Assembly (NCBI GenBank): GCA_903830985.1
Contig: CAIKVZ010000167.1
Location: 1-64,000, forward strand
Reading direction: 5' to 3'
DNA from: an uncultured beta proteobacterium
Lineage (GTDB): Bacteria > Pseudomonadota > Gammaproteobacteria > Burkholderiales > Burkholderiaceae_C
Length of the DNA stretch: 64,000 nt
Shown: positions 9,520-19,200 of the stretch, piece after piece
How positions within the stretch are numbered: the first letter of the stretch is position 1
Layout: every line of letters starts with the position of its first letter
Position numbers and translations under genes: made by a program
The notes under the pieces: generated by a model
Databases searched by the model: none
Told to the model about the DNA's origin: nothing
Seen by the model: only the letters and a program-made list of their open reading frames with translations

Positions 9520-10272
9520 TCAGTGGCGCTGGCCGCACACGGTGCACGCCGCGTTGCGCGGAATGGTCATCGTGTGGCATTCCATGCTTCGGCCGTCGAG
9601 CATGAGCAGTTTTCCGGTCAGGCAGCGCCCGGCGCCACTGAGCCACTTGAGCGCTTCGCCGGCCTGCATGGCGCCAACGATGCCGACCAGTGGGGCGAAC
9701 ACGCCCATGGTGGCGCAGCGCGTTTCTTCCATGTCCGCATCCGGCGGGAACAGGCATGCATAGCAGGGCGACAGCGCATCGCGGCTGTCATATACCGTGA
9801 TCTGGCCGTCAAAGCGGATGGCCGCACCCGACACCAAAGGAACAAGGTGGCGCACGCAGGCAGCGTTGATGGCGTGGCGGGTGCTGAAATTGTCGCAGCA
9901 GTCCAGCACGAGATCGACCTGCGGCAGCCACAAGTCCAGCAGTGCGGCGTCGGCACGGGCCTGCAGCGCGTGCACACGAACTTCCGGATTGATGTCGGCA
10001 ATGGCCTGGCGCGCCGACTCGACCTTAGGCTGGCCGACGCGCGCGACCGTGTGGGCGATCTGGCGTTGCAGGTTGGTCAGATCAACCACGTCGTGGTCCA
10101 CGAGCGTGATCTGTCCGACGCCGGCGCTGCCAAGGTACAGGGCGGCGGCCGATCCGAGCCCGCCTGCGCCGATGATCAGCACGTGGGCGGCTAGCAGCCG
10201 TTCCTGCCCCTCGACCCCGAGCTCGTTGAGCAGGATGTGGCGCGAGTAGCGCAGCAACTGCTCGTCGGTCAT
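9520..10272 (-). CDS. HesA/MoeB/ThiF family adenylyltransferase
   Basis: YSRHILLNELGVEGQERLLAAHVLIIGAGGLGSAAALYLGSAGVGQITLVDHDVVDLTNLQRQI E1-like fold, plus CxxC zinc motifs (CYAC, CTVC). Confidence 0.92.
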   Translation of the reverse strand: MTDEQLLRYSRHILLNELGVEGQERLLAAHVLIIGAGGLGSAAALYLGSAGVGQITLVDHDVVDLTNLQRQIAHTVARVGQPKVESARQAIADINPEVRVHALQARADAALLDLWLPQVDLVLDCCDNFSTRHAINAACVRHLVPLVSGAAIRFDGQITVYDSRDALSPCYACLFPPDADMEETRCATMGVFAPLVGIVGAMQAGEALKWLSGAGRCLTGKLLMLDGRSMECHTMTIPRNAACTVCGQRH

Positions 10273-11705
10273 TCTTCCTTCTTTTCTTCCTTGCGCTCGG
10301 TCAGCGTCTTGCTTACCAGCACCGGTTGGCCCTTGAGCTGGTTCAGCGCCTGCATCAACTGGAAGTCCTTGTCGGTGCCGAATTCCGGCAGGCGGCGCTC
10401 CGCGAGGGGCTTCTTGGATTCTTCCTCCAGCTTCTTCATTGCCTCGTCGCGCGCCTTTTCGCGGGCTTCATCCTTCTTCTCCGCGCCCTGGCCGCTGGCC
10501 AAGTGCTTTTCCAGGTCTGCCTCTCGCATGCGCAGCGCGGCGAAGACATTGCCTTCTGCCGTCTCGTCGAGCATCACGTCGGGCACGATGCCCTTGGCCT
10601 GGATCGACTTGCCGCTGGGCGTGTAATAGCGCGCCGTGGTGAGCTTGAGGCCGGTGTCCGGACCCAGTGGGCGCACGGTTTGCACCGAGCCCTTGCCGAA
10701 GGTCTGGTTGCCCATGATGGTGGCACGCTTATGGTCTTGCAGCGCGCCGGCGACGATCTCGCTGGCCGAAGCAGAGCCCTCGTTCACCAGCACCACCAGC
10801 GGGACGGACTTGAGCGCAGCCGGCAGTTTCTTCAGCGGGTCGGCGCCGCTGCGACGCAGATAACCCTCGGGCGCGGCTTTGAAAGTCTGCTTGCTGTCGG
10901 CAATCTGGCCATTGGTCGTCACCACCGTCACGTTCTCTGGCAGAAAGGCCGCCGACACTGCGACCGAGGCTTCCAGCAGGCCGCCCGGGTCGTTGCGCAG
11001 GTCCAGCACCAGGCCCTTCAGATGCGGCTCCTGCTTGTAGATTTCTTCGAGCTTTTTCGCGAAGTCTTCCACCGTGCGTTCCTGGAACTGGCTCAGGCGA
11101 ATCCAGGCGTAGCCAGGTTCGATCACCTTAGCGCGCACGGTCTGGGTCTTGATTTCCTCGCGCGTGATGATCACCGGAAAGCTGCGATTTTCGTCCTTGC
11201 GGAAGATCATCAGGTTGACCTTGGTGTTGGGCTCGCCACGCATGCGTTTCACCGCTTCGTTCAGCGTCAGACCCTTGACCGCCGTGTCGTCGATCTTGGT
11301 GATCAGGTCGTTGGTTTTCAGGCCGGCGCGAAACGCGGGAGACCCCTCGATCGGCGTCACCACCTTGACCAAGCCATCTTCCTGGGTGATTTCGATGCCG
11401 ACGCCGACGAACTTGCCGGTCGTGCCTTCACGAAATTCCTTGAAGCTTTTCTTGTCGAAATACTGCGAGTGCGGATCCAGGCTTGACACCATGCCGGAGA
11501 TGGCATCGGTGATGAGTTTTTTCTCGTCCACGGCTTCCACGTAGTCGCTCTTGACCATGCCGAAGACCGCGGCGAACTGCTGCAATTCTTCCAGCGGCAG
11601 CGGCGCCAAGGCCCCGCGCGCCACGGTTTGCAGCGAGACGGTCGCCAGCACGCCGGCGAGTGCGCCGGCTGAAACCCAACCCGCGATTTTCAATTTTTGG
11701 CCCAT
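10269..11705 (-). CDS. ctpA: S41 family carboxyl-terminal processing peptidase
   Basis: PDZ region, GLVLDLRNDPGGLLEASVAVSAAF, VNEGSASASEIVAGALQDHKRA and GNQTFGKGSVQT. Confidence 0.92.
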   Translation of the reverse strand: MGQKLKIAGWVSAGALAGVLATVSLQTVARGALAPLPLEELQQFAAVFGMVKSDYVEAVDEKKLITDAISGMVSSLDPHSQYFDKKSFKEFREGTTGKFVGVGIEITQEDGLVKVVTPIEGSPAFRAGLKTNDLITKIDDTAVKGLTLNEAVKRMRGEPNTKVNLMIFRKDENRSFPVIITREEIKTQTVRAKVIEPGYAWIRLSQFQERTVEDFAKKLEEIYKQEPHLKGLVLDLRNDPGGLLEASVAVSAAFLPENVTVVTTNGQIADSKQTFKAAPEGYLRRSGADPLKKLPAALKSVPLVVLVNEGSASASEIVAGALQDHKRATIMGNQTFGKGSVQTVRPLGPDTGLKLTTARYYTPSGKSIQAKGIVPDVMLDETAEGNVFAALRMREADLEKHLASGQGAEKKDEAREKARDEAMKKLEEESKKPLAERRLPEFGTDKDFQLMQALNQLKGQPVLVSKTLTERKEEKKEE

Positions 11706-11781
11706 AGTGGCACTTGCTCCCTGAAGAATTCCCTGTTGGATGGGCTGATAGCGTAACGGTTCCCGGGAAAGACCGAATATT

Positions 11782-12525
11782 TCAGGCCTTGCCCTGACTG
11801 GCCACTGCGGCTGCGGCCTTGGCGGCGGCTTGCGCGTCGCCCAGGTAGTAGTGGCGGATCGGTTTGAGCTCGTCGTCCAGTTCGTACACCAGCGGGATGC
11901 CGTTGGGAATGTTCAGGCCCACGATGTCGGCGTCCGAGACCCCGTCCAAATACTTCACCAGGGCGCGAATCGAGTTGCCGTGCGCGGCCACCAGCACCTT
12001 CTTGCCGGATTGGATGGCCGGTGCCAGGGATTCGGTCCACAGCGGCATGACGCGCGCCACAGTGTCTTTCAGGCATTCGGTCAGCGGCACCTGTGCCGGG
12101 TCGAGCTTGGCGTAGCGCAGGTCACCGCGCTCGCAGCGCGGGTCGGTTGCTTCCAGCGCCGGCGGCGGTGTGTCGTAGCTGCGCCGCCAGGCCAGCACCT
12201 GGGCGTCGCCATATTGCTTGGCCATGTCGGCCTTGTTCAGCCCCTGCAAGGCGCCGTAATGGCGCTCGTTCAGGCGCCAGCTGTGCACCACGGGCAACCA
12301 GGTACGGTCCATCTCGTCCAGGCAGTGCCACAGCGTGCGCGTGGCGCGCTTGAGCACGCTGGTGTAGGTGACGTCGAACTCATAGCCCTCTGCCTTGAGC
12401 AGGCATCCGGCGTTCTTCGCCTGCTCCACGCCGGTGTCGGTCAGGTCTACGTCGGTCCAGCCGGTGAAACGATTTTCCAGATTCCAGGTGGATTCGCCGT
12501 GGCGGATCAGAACCAGTTTGTGCAT
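11782..12525 (-). CDS. gpmA: 2,3-bisphosphoglycerate-dependent phosphoglycerate mutase
   Basis: [36 protein letters not shown]...[18 protein letters not shown]; start at the internal Met of ORF 11782..12597. Confidence 0.94.
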   Translation of the reverse strand: MHKLVLIRHGESTWNLENRFTGWTDVDLTDTGVEQAKNAGCLLKAEGYEFDVTYTSVLKRATRTLWHCLDEMDRTWLPVVHSWRLNERHYGALQGLNKADMAKQYGDAQVLAWRRSYDTPPPALEATDPRCERGDLRYAKLDPAQVPLTECLKDTVARVMPLWTESLAPAIQSGKKVLVAAHGNSIRALVKYLDGVSDADIVGLNIPNGIPLVYELDDELKPIRHYYLGDAQAAAKAAAAVASQGKA

Positions 12526-12654
12526 GCTGTCCTTTGATGAAAAGTCTGAGGAAAGGGGGGGTGAAAAGGGGCGCTGAACCCGCAGCCCAGCCCGCATTCT
12601 AGAATCCCGGGCTTAAGACACGCTTTGGCGGCACATTTTGAAACAAGGATTTTT

Positions 12655-13062
12655 GTGAAATTTTTACTCGATAACTGGATGTTGATCACCGTGGCCTTGG
12701 GCTCGGGCGGGCTTTTGATGTGGCCTGTGCTGCAAAACGCATCGGGCGGCGGGCTCGCACCGGCCGCCGCGGTGCAGTTGATGAACCGGGAAAAGGCCGT
12801 AGTGGTCGACGTCTGTGAGCCCGACGAATTTGCCCGAGGCCACTTGAGTGGCGCGAAAAACCTGCCGCTGAGCCAACTGGAAGCGAAGTTGCCGGCGCTG
12901 GTGAAGAACAAGGCCTTGCCGGTGATACTGGTGTGCCAAAGCGGTGCCCGCTCCGGGCGCGCATTGGCGATTGCCAAGAAACTTGGCTATGAACAGGCGC
13001 AGTCGCTGGGCGGTGGTCTGGCGGCCTGGAAAGCAGCCAATTTGCCGCTGGACAAGGCCTGA
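12655..13062 (+). CDS. Rhodanese-like domain-containing protein (GTG start proposed)
   Basis: VKFLLDNWMLITVALGSGG...VVVDVCEPDEFARGHLSGAKNLPLSQLE...VCQSGARSG rhodanese active-site loop. Confidence 0.85.
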   Translation: MKFLLDNWMLITVALGSGGLLMWPVLQNASGGGLAPAAAVQLMNREKAVVVDVCEPDEFARGHLSGAKNLPLSQLEAKLPALVKNKALPVILVCQSGARSGRALAIAKKLGYEQAQSLGGGLAAWKAANLPLDKA

Positions 13063-13085
13063 GCGGCGTAACCGGGAAACTTGCC

Positions 13086-13346
13086 ATGCAAACCGTCACC
13101 ATGTACACCACGGCCGTGTGCCCTTATTGCACGCGCGCCAAACAGCTGCTCAGCGCCCGCGGCGTCGCGGCCATAGAGGAGATTCGTGTCGATACCGACA
13201 ACGCGGCGCGCGCCACCATGATGCAGCGCAGCGGTCGGCGCACCGTGCCGCAGATCTTCATCGGACAGACCCACGTTGGGGGCTGCGATGACTTGGTGGC
13301 GCTTGATGCCCAGGGGGGCTTGCGTCCTTTGTTGGACGCAGCCTGA
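13086..13346 (+). CDS. grxC: Glutaredoxin 3
   Basis: MQTVTMYTTAVCPYCTRAKQLL (CPYC), RTVPQIFIGQTHVGGCDDL. Confidence 0.93.
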   Translation: MQTVTMYTTAVCPYCTRAKQLLSARGVAAIEEIRVDTDNAARATMMQRSGRRTVPQIFIGQTHVGGCDDLVALDAQGGLRPLLDAA

Positions 13347-13402
13347 ACCTGAGTCAAATCTGCACTGCGCGCACCTGAGATAATCCCGGCTCCCGCCTTC
13401 GG

Positions 13403-13434
13403 CCCGCAACGTTTGTTCGTGCGGGTTTTGTTTT
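13403..13434 (+). terminator. Putative rho-independent terminator downstream of grxC
   Basis: Stem cccgca / tgcggg followed by ttttgtttt. Confidence 0.55.
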
Positions 13435-13450
13435 ACCCAAGAGAGTACAC

Positions 13451-13921
13451 ATGGCTGATACACAAGATCCCGTTTTCCAAATCCAGCGCATTTACCTGAA
13501 GGAATCTTCACTGGAACAACCCAATTCGCCCGCCATCCTGCTGGAACAGGAACAACCGACGGTTGACATCCAGTTGGGCATCAATGCCGGCCCGGTGGCC
13601 GATGGCATCTTTGAAGTCACTGTGACCGCCACCGTGCAGACCAAGATCAAGGACAAGACCGTGTTCCTGGTCGAGGCCAAGCAAGCCGGCATCTTTGAAA
13701 TCCGCAACCTGTCAGACGAGCAGATGGGCCCCATCATGGGCATCGCCTGCCCGCAAATCGTTTATCCCTATCTGCGTGGCAACGTGGCTGACCTGATCCA
13801 GCGCGGCGGCTTTCCGCCCGTGCATCTGGCGGAAATAAATTTCCAGGCGATGTACGAGCAGCAGCAAGCGCAGCAGGCCGTGGTCGCCCCGGGCGACACC
13901 CAGCCCGCAGCGCTGAACTGA
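13451..13921 (+). CDS. secB: Protein-export chaperone SecB
   Basis: [34 protein letters not shown]...[32 protein letters not shown]. Confidence 0.95.
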   Translation: MADTQDPVFQIQRIYLKESSLEQPNSPAILLEQEQPTVDIQLGINAGPVADGIFEVTVTATVQTKIKDKTVFLVEAKQAGIFEIRNLSDEQMGPIMGIACPQIVYPYLRGNVADLIQRGGFPPVHLAEINFQAMYEQQQAQQAVVAPGDTQPAALN

Positions 13922-13968
13922 GTTCCATCCGGACCGAGCGGCTCGCAGCACAGCCTGGACGACGCGCC

Positions 13969-14982
13969 ATGAAAATCGCTGTCGTCGGAGCGGGTGCCTG
14001 GGGTACGGCGCTGGCCATCAGTGCCAGCCGCGCGCTTGCCTGCGGCCATGAGGTCAGCCTGTGGGTGCGCGACGCGCAGCAGGCCGATGCCATGCGCGCG
14101 CAGCATGTCAACGCACGCTATCTGCCCGACGTGGGCTTGCCTCAGACGCTGCGGATTCGGCATGCCGCGCCGACGGATCTGAGCGCGGCCCTGGCGGACC
14201 AGCAACTGGTCATCGTCGCCACGCCCATGGCCGGGCTGCGTGGCGTGCTGCAGCAGCTTCATGCCCTGTCCCAACCCGTGGCCTGGCTGTGCAAGGGTTT
14301 CGAGGCGCCCGTAGGTTCTGCCCCCGGATTGCTGGGGCACGAAGTGGCGGCGCTGGTCGCGCCCGGCCTCCTTTCGGGGGTGTTGAGCGGGCCGAGTTTT
14401 GCCCTGGAAGTGGCGCGGGGTCAACCCACCGCGCTGGTCGCAGCGAGCCTGCATGGCGTCGTGCGCGACACCCTGGTCGAGGCCTTTCATTGCGCCAGCT
14501 TGCGCGTCTACGCCAGCGATGACGTGGTCGGCGTCGAAGTCGGCGGTGCGGTGAAGAATGTGCTGGCCATTGCCACGGGCTTGTGCGATGGCATGCAACT
14601 CGGCCTGAATGCGCGCGCCGCATTGATCACCCGAGGACTGGCCGAAATCACGCGTCTGGGCTGTGCCCTGGGCGCACGCACCGAGACCTTCATGGGATTG
14701 TCGGGTTTGGGTGATCTGGTGCTGACCGCGACCGGTGACCTGAGCCGCAACCGCAGGGTCGGCCTGCTGCTGGCCCAGGGGCAGTCGCTGAGCCAGGCCG
14801 TGGCGTCTCTGGGTCATGTGGCCGAGGGCGTGTACTGCGCTCGCGCCGTGTTGCAGCGCGCCAAAGACCTGGGTGTGGACATGCCGATTGCGCAGGGCGT
14901 GGTGGCCTTGCTCGACGGGCAGATCCGACCCGAGCAGGCGGTGTCGCTGCTGATGCAGCGCGACGCCCGCGCCGAGTCCTGA
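13969..14982 (+). CDS. gpsA: NAD(P)H-dependent glycerol-3-phosphate dehydrogenase
   Basis: [21 protein letters not shown]...[20 protein letters not shown]...[37 protein letters not shown]. Confidence 0.95.
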   Translation: MKIAVVGAGAWGTALAISASRALACGHEVSLWVRDAQQADAMRAQHVNARYLPDVGLPQTLRIRHAAPTDLSAALADQQLVIVATPMAGLRGVLQQLHALSQPVAWLCKGFEAPVGSAPGLLGHEVAALVAPGLLSGVLSGPSFALEVARGQPTALVAASLHGVVRDTLVEAFHCASLRVYASDDVVGVEVGGAVKNVLAIATGLCDGMQLGLNARAALITRGLAEITRLGCALGARTETFMGLSGLGDLVLTATGDLSRNRRVGLLLAQGQSLSQAVASLGHVAEGVYCARAVLQRAKDLGVDMPIAQGVVALLDGQIRPEQAVSLLMQRDARAES

Positions 14983-14990
14983 GCGGATCC

Positions 14991-17348
14991 TCAGTATTTT
15001 TCCAGCAGCGCGCGCAGCGCCTGCGCGCTGATGGGTTTGGACAAATGCTCGTCCATGCCGGCCTGCAGGCAGAGTTCGCGTTCCGCCGCCATGGCGTTGG
15101 CCGTGACGGCGATGATGGGCGTGTGCTGGCCCGGCGCTTCACTGGCCCGGATGAGTTTCGTGGCCTCGATACCGCCCATGACCGGCATCTGCATGTCCAT
15201 CAGCACCACGTCCCAGCGTTCTGTGGGAAACAACGCCGCCGCTTCTTGCCCGTTCTGTGCCAGCGTCACCCGGTGCCCCCATTTTTTCAGCAGAGTGGTG
15301 GCCAGCAACTGGTTCACCTTGTTGTCCTCCACCAGCAGCACCGACAGGATGCGCGCGGCGCCAGATGCACTGGCCGCTGCGCCCGGATCGCTGAGCGTGG
15401 CCGGCGCAGCATGGCGCGCGGTGCGCACGGTGAAGTGAAACGTGCTGCCCTGGCCGGGCACGCTTTGCACCCAGATGCGTCCGCCCATGAGTTCCACCAG
15501 ACGCGCGCTGATGGTCAGGCCCAGACCGGTGCCGCCGAACTGCCGGGTGGTCGAACTGTCGGCCTGGGCAAAGGCGGAAAAAATAAGTTTCTGTTTGTCC
15601 TGCGCGATGCCGGTGCCGCTGTCTTGCACCGAGATCTGCAGTTCGTAGTCCTGGTCGCCCAGATCACGCCCGGTGACGCGCACATCGATGCGGCCTTGGG
15701 CGGTGAATTTGATGGCGTTATCGCACAGGTTGGTGAGCACCTGCCGGATGCGTCCAGGGTCACCCAGGACAAACTCCGGCAGGTCCGGAGCGATCTCGCA
15801 ACTCAGTTTCAGGCCCTTTTGCAGGACGCGTGCCTGCACCGGTTGCAGGGCCTCGGTGATGGTTTGACGGGGGCTGTAGACGATGGTTTCGATTTGCAGT
15901 TTGCCGGCCTCGATCTTGGAGAAGTCCAGGATGTCGTTCAGGATCACCAGCAGCGACTGGGCCGAGCTTTGCACCACGTTCAGGTAGCTGCGTTGGGTCT
16001 CGTTCAGTGGCGTTTCCAGCGCCAGTTCGGTCATGCCGATGACGCCATTCATGGGGGTGCGGATCTCGTGGCTCATGTTCGCCAGGAACTCGCTCTTGGC
16101 CCGGTTCGCCGACTCGGCCACCTTTCTGGCCTCCTGCAGCGATTCCTGCAGCGCCTTGGCTGCCGTGATGTCGGTGCGTATGCCGATGTACTGCATGGGC
16201 AGGCCCTGTGCGTCAAGCATGGGCACGATGCTGGAATCGACCCAGTAAAAACTGCCGTCCTTGGCACGGTTGCAGATCTCGCCTTGCCAGACCTGGCCGG
16301 CGCCAATGCATTGCCACAGGTTGGCATAGAACTCGTCAGGATGAAAACCGGATTTGACGATGCGGTGATTCGCGCCGATCAGCTCCGCATGGCTGAAGCC
16401 GCTGATGCTGCAAAACCTGTCGTTGGCGTAGGTGATCGAGCCCTGCAGGTCGGTGACGCTCACGATGGTGTGCTGATCCAGCGCAAACCTTTCGTTGTTC
16501 AAGGCCTGGTTCTGCTCGAACAGGCGCGTTGAAACGCTGTTCAGCGCGTAGCCCAGGTCCTGCATTTCAGCGGCAGCGTGCGACACCACCAGCTGCTTGC
16601 CCAGGGTCTGGTCCAGTTCTGCGGCAAAGCGCGTGGCTTGGCGAAGCACCTGCATGGGCCGGCGCAGCAACACGGCCAGCAGGCCCAAGGCCGAGGCAAT
16701 GGCGAAGGCTATGACCAGCAGCGCCTGGGTCCAGATATCGCGGGCCACCCGGTCGAAGCTGTCCAGCCGGTAACTCACCCTGACCCAGCCCAGCGGCGCC
16801 GCCGCCGCTACCGGATGCCAAGCCGACATCACGCCCGCATGTCCGGCCAGAAAATCGCGGGCAAATTCCCTGGCGCCGGGCGCGTCCAGCTCGACCAAGG
16901 GCTGGAAGCTGCCCGGTATGCGCACCGCTTGTGTGCTGTAGCGCGGCGACCAGCGGCCCTGTTGGTTCACCACTTCGACCAGGGGCTTGCCCCGGATATC
17001 CGTCACCAGAACCGAAAAAATGCCCGGCACCGTGGCCGTTTGCCGGGCGATTTCCTCGATGGTGCTGAAGTCCTCGGAGACCAGAAAGAAGGCGTTCACG
17101 GTGGCCAGGTTCTGCGCCAGGGCCGTCATTTGCGCGGTGATGGTGGCTCTGGCCTGATCAGTCTGTCCCTTGGCGGTGTAGGCGCCATAGCCCAGGATGG
17201 AAATCAGCAGGCTGGCGGCGACCAGCAGCATCAGCTGCGTCTCCAGCTTGTGCGGCAGCCATGGCCAGCGGCGCCTAGGGCGCTTTGCAGCGTTCATGCT
17301 GGTGTTCGATGCAGGCGCTGCAGACATGGAGCTCGGCGGCTGCGTCAA
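14991..17348 (-). CDS. Hybrid sensor histidine kinase (sensor region, PAS, HisKA/HATPase, receiver)
   Basis: [43 protein letters not shown]; receiver [12 protein letters not shown]...[13 protein letters not shown]. Confidence 0.92.
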   Translation of the reverse strand: MTQPPSSMSAAPASNTSMNAAKRPRRRWPWLPHKLETQLMLLVAASLLISILGYGAYTAKGQTDQARATITAQMTALAQNLATVNAFFLVSEDFSTIEEIARQTATVPGIFSVLVTDIRGKPLVEVVNQQGRWSPRYSTQAVRIPGSFQPLVELDAPGAREFARDFLAGHAGVMSAWHPVAAAAPLGWVRVSYRLDSFDRVARDIWTQALLVIAFAIASALGLLAVLLRRPMQVLRQATRFAAELDQTLGKQLVVSHAAAEMQDLGYALNSVSTRLFEQNQALNNERFALDQHTIVSVTDLQGSITYANDRFCSISGFSHAELIGANHRIVKSGFHPDEFYANLWQCIGAGQVWQGEICNRAKDGSFYWVDSSIVPMLDAQGLPMQYIGIRTDITAAKALQESLQEARKVAESANRAKSEFLANMSHEIRTPMNGVIGMTELALETPLNETQRSYLNVVQSSAQSLLVILNDILDFSKIEAGKLQIETIVYSPRQTITEALQPVQARVLQKGLKLSCEIAPDLPEFVLGDPGRIRQVLTNLCDNAIKFTAQGRIDVRVTGRDLGDQDYELQISVQDSGTGIAQDKQKLIFSAFAQADSSTTRQFGGTGLGLTISARLVELMGGRIWVQSVPGQGSTFHFTVRTARHAAPATLSDPGAAASASGAARILSVLLVEDNKVNQLLATTLLKKWGHRVTLAQNGQEAAALFPTERWDVVLMDMQMPVMGGIEATKLIRASEAPGQHTPIIAVTANAMAAERELCLQAGMDEHLSKPISAQALRALLEKY

Positions 17349-18247
17349 TTCGGGGAATAGGCCAGGCGCACGTAGATCGGCGCGAAGGCCTCGGCCTGGG
17401 TGATTTCGATGAGCGTTTCCTTGGCGAGTTCGAGCAGTGCGATGAAGGTCACGACCAGCACCGGCACACCGCGCGCCGGATCGAACAGCTTTTCGAACTC
17501 GATGAACTTGCGTCCCTGCAGATGGCGCAGCACGATGCTCATGTGCTCGCGCACCGAGAGCTCCTCGCGGCTGATCTTGTGGTGTTGCACCAGCTTGGCG
17601 CGCTTCATGATGTCGCGCCAGGCTTCCTGCAGGTCGAGCACGTTCACGTCCGGAAAGCGCGGCTGCAAGGACTGCTCCACCAGCACCTGGGCCTTGAGGA
17701 AGTCGCGCCCGAACTGGGGCAGCCTGTTGATGCCTGCCGCGGCCAGTTTCATCTGCTCGTATTCCAGCAGGCGACGGGCCAACTCGGCGCGCGGGTCTTC
17801 CGGCTCCTGCCCCTCGGCCACGCGCTTGGGTGGCAGCAGCATGCGCGACTTGATCTCGATCAGCATGGCAGCCATCAACAGGTATTCCGCCGCCAGTTCC
17901 AGATTGCGCGCGCGGATTTCTTCCACATACACCAGGTATTGGCGCGTTACGCCCGCCATGGGGATGTCCAGGATGTTGAAGTTCTGCTTGCGTATCAGGT
18001 AGAGCAACAGGTCCAACGGGCCCTCGAAGGCCTCCAGGAAAACCTCGAGCGCGTCCGGCGGGATGTACAGATCCTGCGGCATGGCGAAGAGCGGCTCGCC
18101 ATACAGCCGCGCCACGGCGATGTGGTCCACCACCTCGGGCATGGCGGACAGGATGGCGTCGCTGCGCGGGCCGGGCGTACCGATTTCGCCAGAAGGGTTC
18201 ATGGGGGAAGCAATGAAGACTGACCAGGCGTGCGCGTCAGACGGCAC
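17345..18247 (-). CDS. scpA: Segregation and condensation protein A
   Basis: VFLEAFEGPLDLLLYLIRKQNFNILDIPMAGVTRQYLVYVEE...LAAEYLLMAAMLIEIKSRMLLP. Confidence 0.93.
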   Translation of the reverse strand: MPSDAHAWSVFIASPMNPSGEIGTPGPRSDAILSAMPEVVDHIAVARLYGEPLFAMPQDLYIPPDALEVFLEAFEGPLDLLLYLIRKQNFNILDIPMAGVTRQYLVYVEEIRARNLELAAEYLLMAAMLIEIKSRMLLPPKRVAEGQEPEDPRAELARRLLEYEQMKLAAAGINRLPQFGRDFLKAQVLVEQSLQPRFPDVNVLDLQEAWRDIMKRAKLVQHHKISREELSVREHMSIVLRHLQGRKFIEFEKLFDPARGVPVLVVTFIALLELAKETLIEITQAEAFAPIYVRLAYSPN

Positions 18248-18265
18248 GCCGAGAGAACGCGCCGA

Positions 18266-18472
18266 CTACTTGTCGTGATTCTGGTAGACGTAGGGCTGTT
18301 GCGCCACTTCGCCGGCGCGAAATTCGTCCCAGGCCTCGCGGTCCACCTGTTTGTCCCACAGCAGATTGCGGCCTTCCTCCTGTTGTTGCGCCAGCTCAGG
18401 GCGTGCGGCCTTGAGTTTGTTCAAAAACAGCGTGATATCGGAGTGGTATGCGGGGCGTTGGAAGAGGTTCAT
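18266..18472 (-). CDS. DUF3460 family protein
   Basis: MNLFQRPAYHSDITLFLNKLKAARPELAQQQEEGRNLLWDKQVDREAWDEFRAGEVAQQPYVYQ; start at the internal Met. Confidence 0.8.
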   Translation of the reverse strand: MNLFQRPAYHSDITLFLNKLKAARPELAQQQEEGRNLLWDKQVDREAWDEFRAGEVAQQPYVYQNHDK

Positions 18473-18654
18473 ATGCGTGGCCTTTGCCTCGATTCTAACG
18501 GGCGCCTTCCGCGCCGCGCAATGCCGGTGCTGCAAGCGACGGGGAAAGGCACCTAGAATGACTCCATTGCGCTCGCTGATGGCAGCGAGATGCCCGACCC
18601 TCCCGCCGCGCAACCGGGTCTTTGTCGCCGGGATCATGAACGAAAGGACCTTCC

Positions 18655-19188
18655 ATGCACTTGAAGTTTTTCGCCCCCTTGTTCATCGCAGCCACGCTGG
18701 TCGCCTGCAGTTCCACCCCGCTGGACGCGCCGGTCAGCGTTGTCGCGCTGGCACCCGTGACGCCTCAAGTGCAGGCCGCAGAGCCGCCGCCCGCCGCCCA
18801 GTCGACCGTCAAGAGTGTGGTACTCCATCCCCTGGACGATCCGAAATCGGCGCTGGCCGGGCGCAGCATCTACTTTGATTACGACAGCTATGAAATCGCT
18901 CCGGGCGGGCGCACGCTGGTCGAGAGCCACAGCGCCTACCTGCGCAGCCACGCCAGCGCCTCCGTGCGGCTGGAAGGGCACGCCGACGAGCGTGGCGGAC
19001 GCGAATACAACCTGGCGCTGGGACAAAAGCGCGCCGATGCGGCACGCCGCGCTCTTGGCTTGCTGGGTGTGACCGAAAAGCAGATGGAATCCGTCAGCTT
19101 CGGCAAGGAAAAACCGGCCGACCCGGGCCACGACGAAGCCGCTTGGGCGAAGAACCGCAAGGCCGACGTCGCCTATCTGGCACGCTGA
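18655..19188 (+). CDS. OmpA-family (Pal-like) lipoprotein
   Basis: Lipobox-like LVAC|SS; IYFDYDSYEI...VRLEGHADERGGREYNLALGQKRADAARRAL OmpA C-terminal peptidoglycan-binding pattern. Confidence 0.87.
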   Translation: MHLKFFAPLFIAATLVACSSTPLDAPVSVVALAPVTPQVQAAEPPPAAQSTVKSVVLHPLDDPKSALAGRSIYFDYDSYEIAPGGRTLVESHSAYLRSHASASVRLEGHADERGGREYNLALGQKRADAARRALGLLGVTEKQMESVSFGKEKPADPGHDEAAWAKNRKADVAYLAR

Positions 19189-19200
19189 TCTGCTGACACC

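Noticed and set aside
8678-9763. 361-aa plus-strand ORF over the GGDEF gene
   Set aside because: Shadow ORF; GGDEF motifs lie on the minus strand.
15045-16532. 495-aa plus-strand ORF over the hybrid kinase
   Set aside because: Shadow ORF with biased composition; the minus-strand frame encodes canonical kinase motifs.
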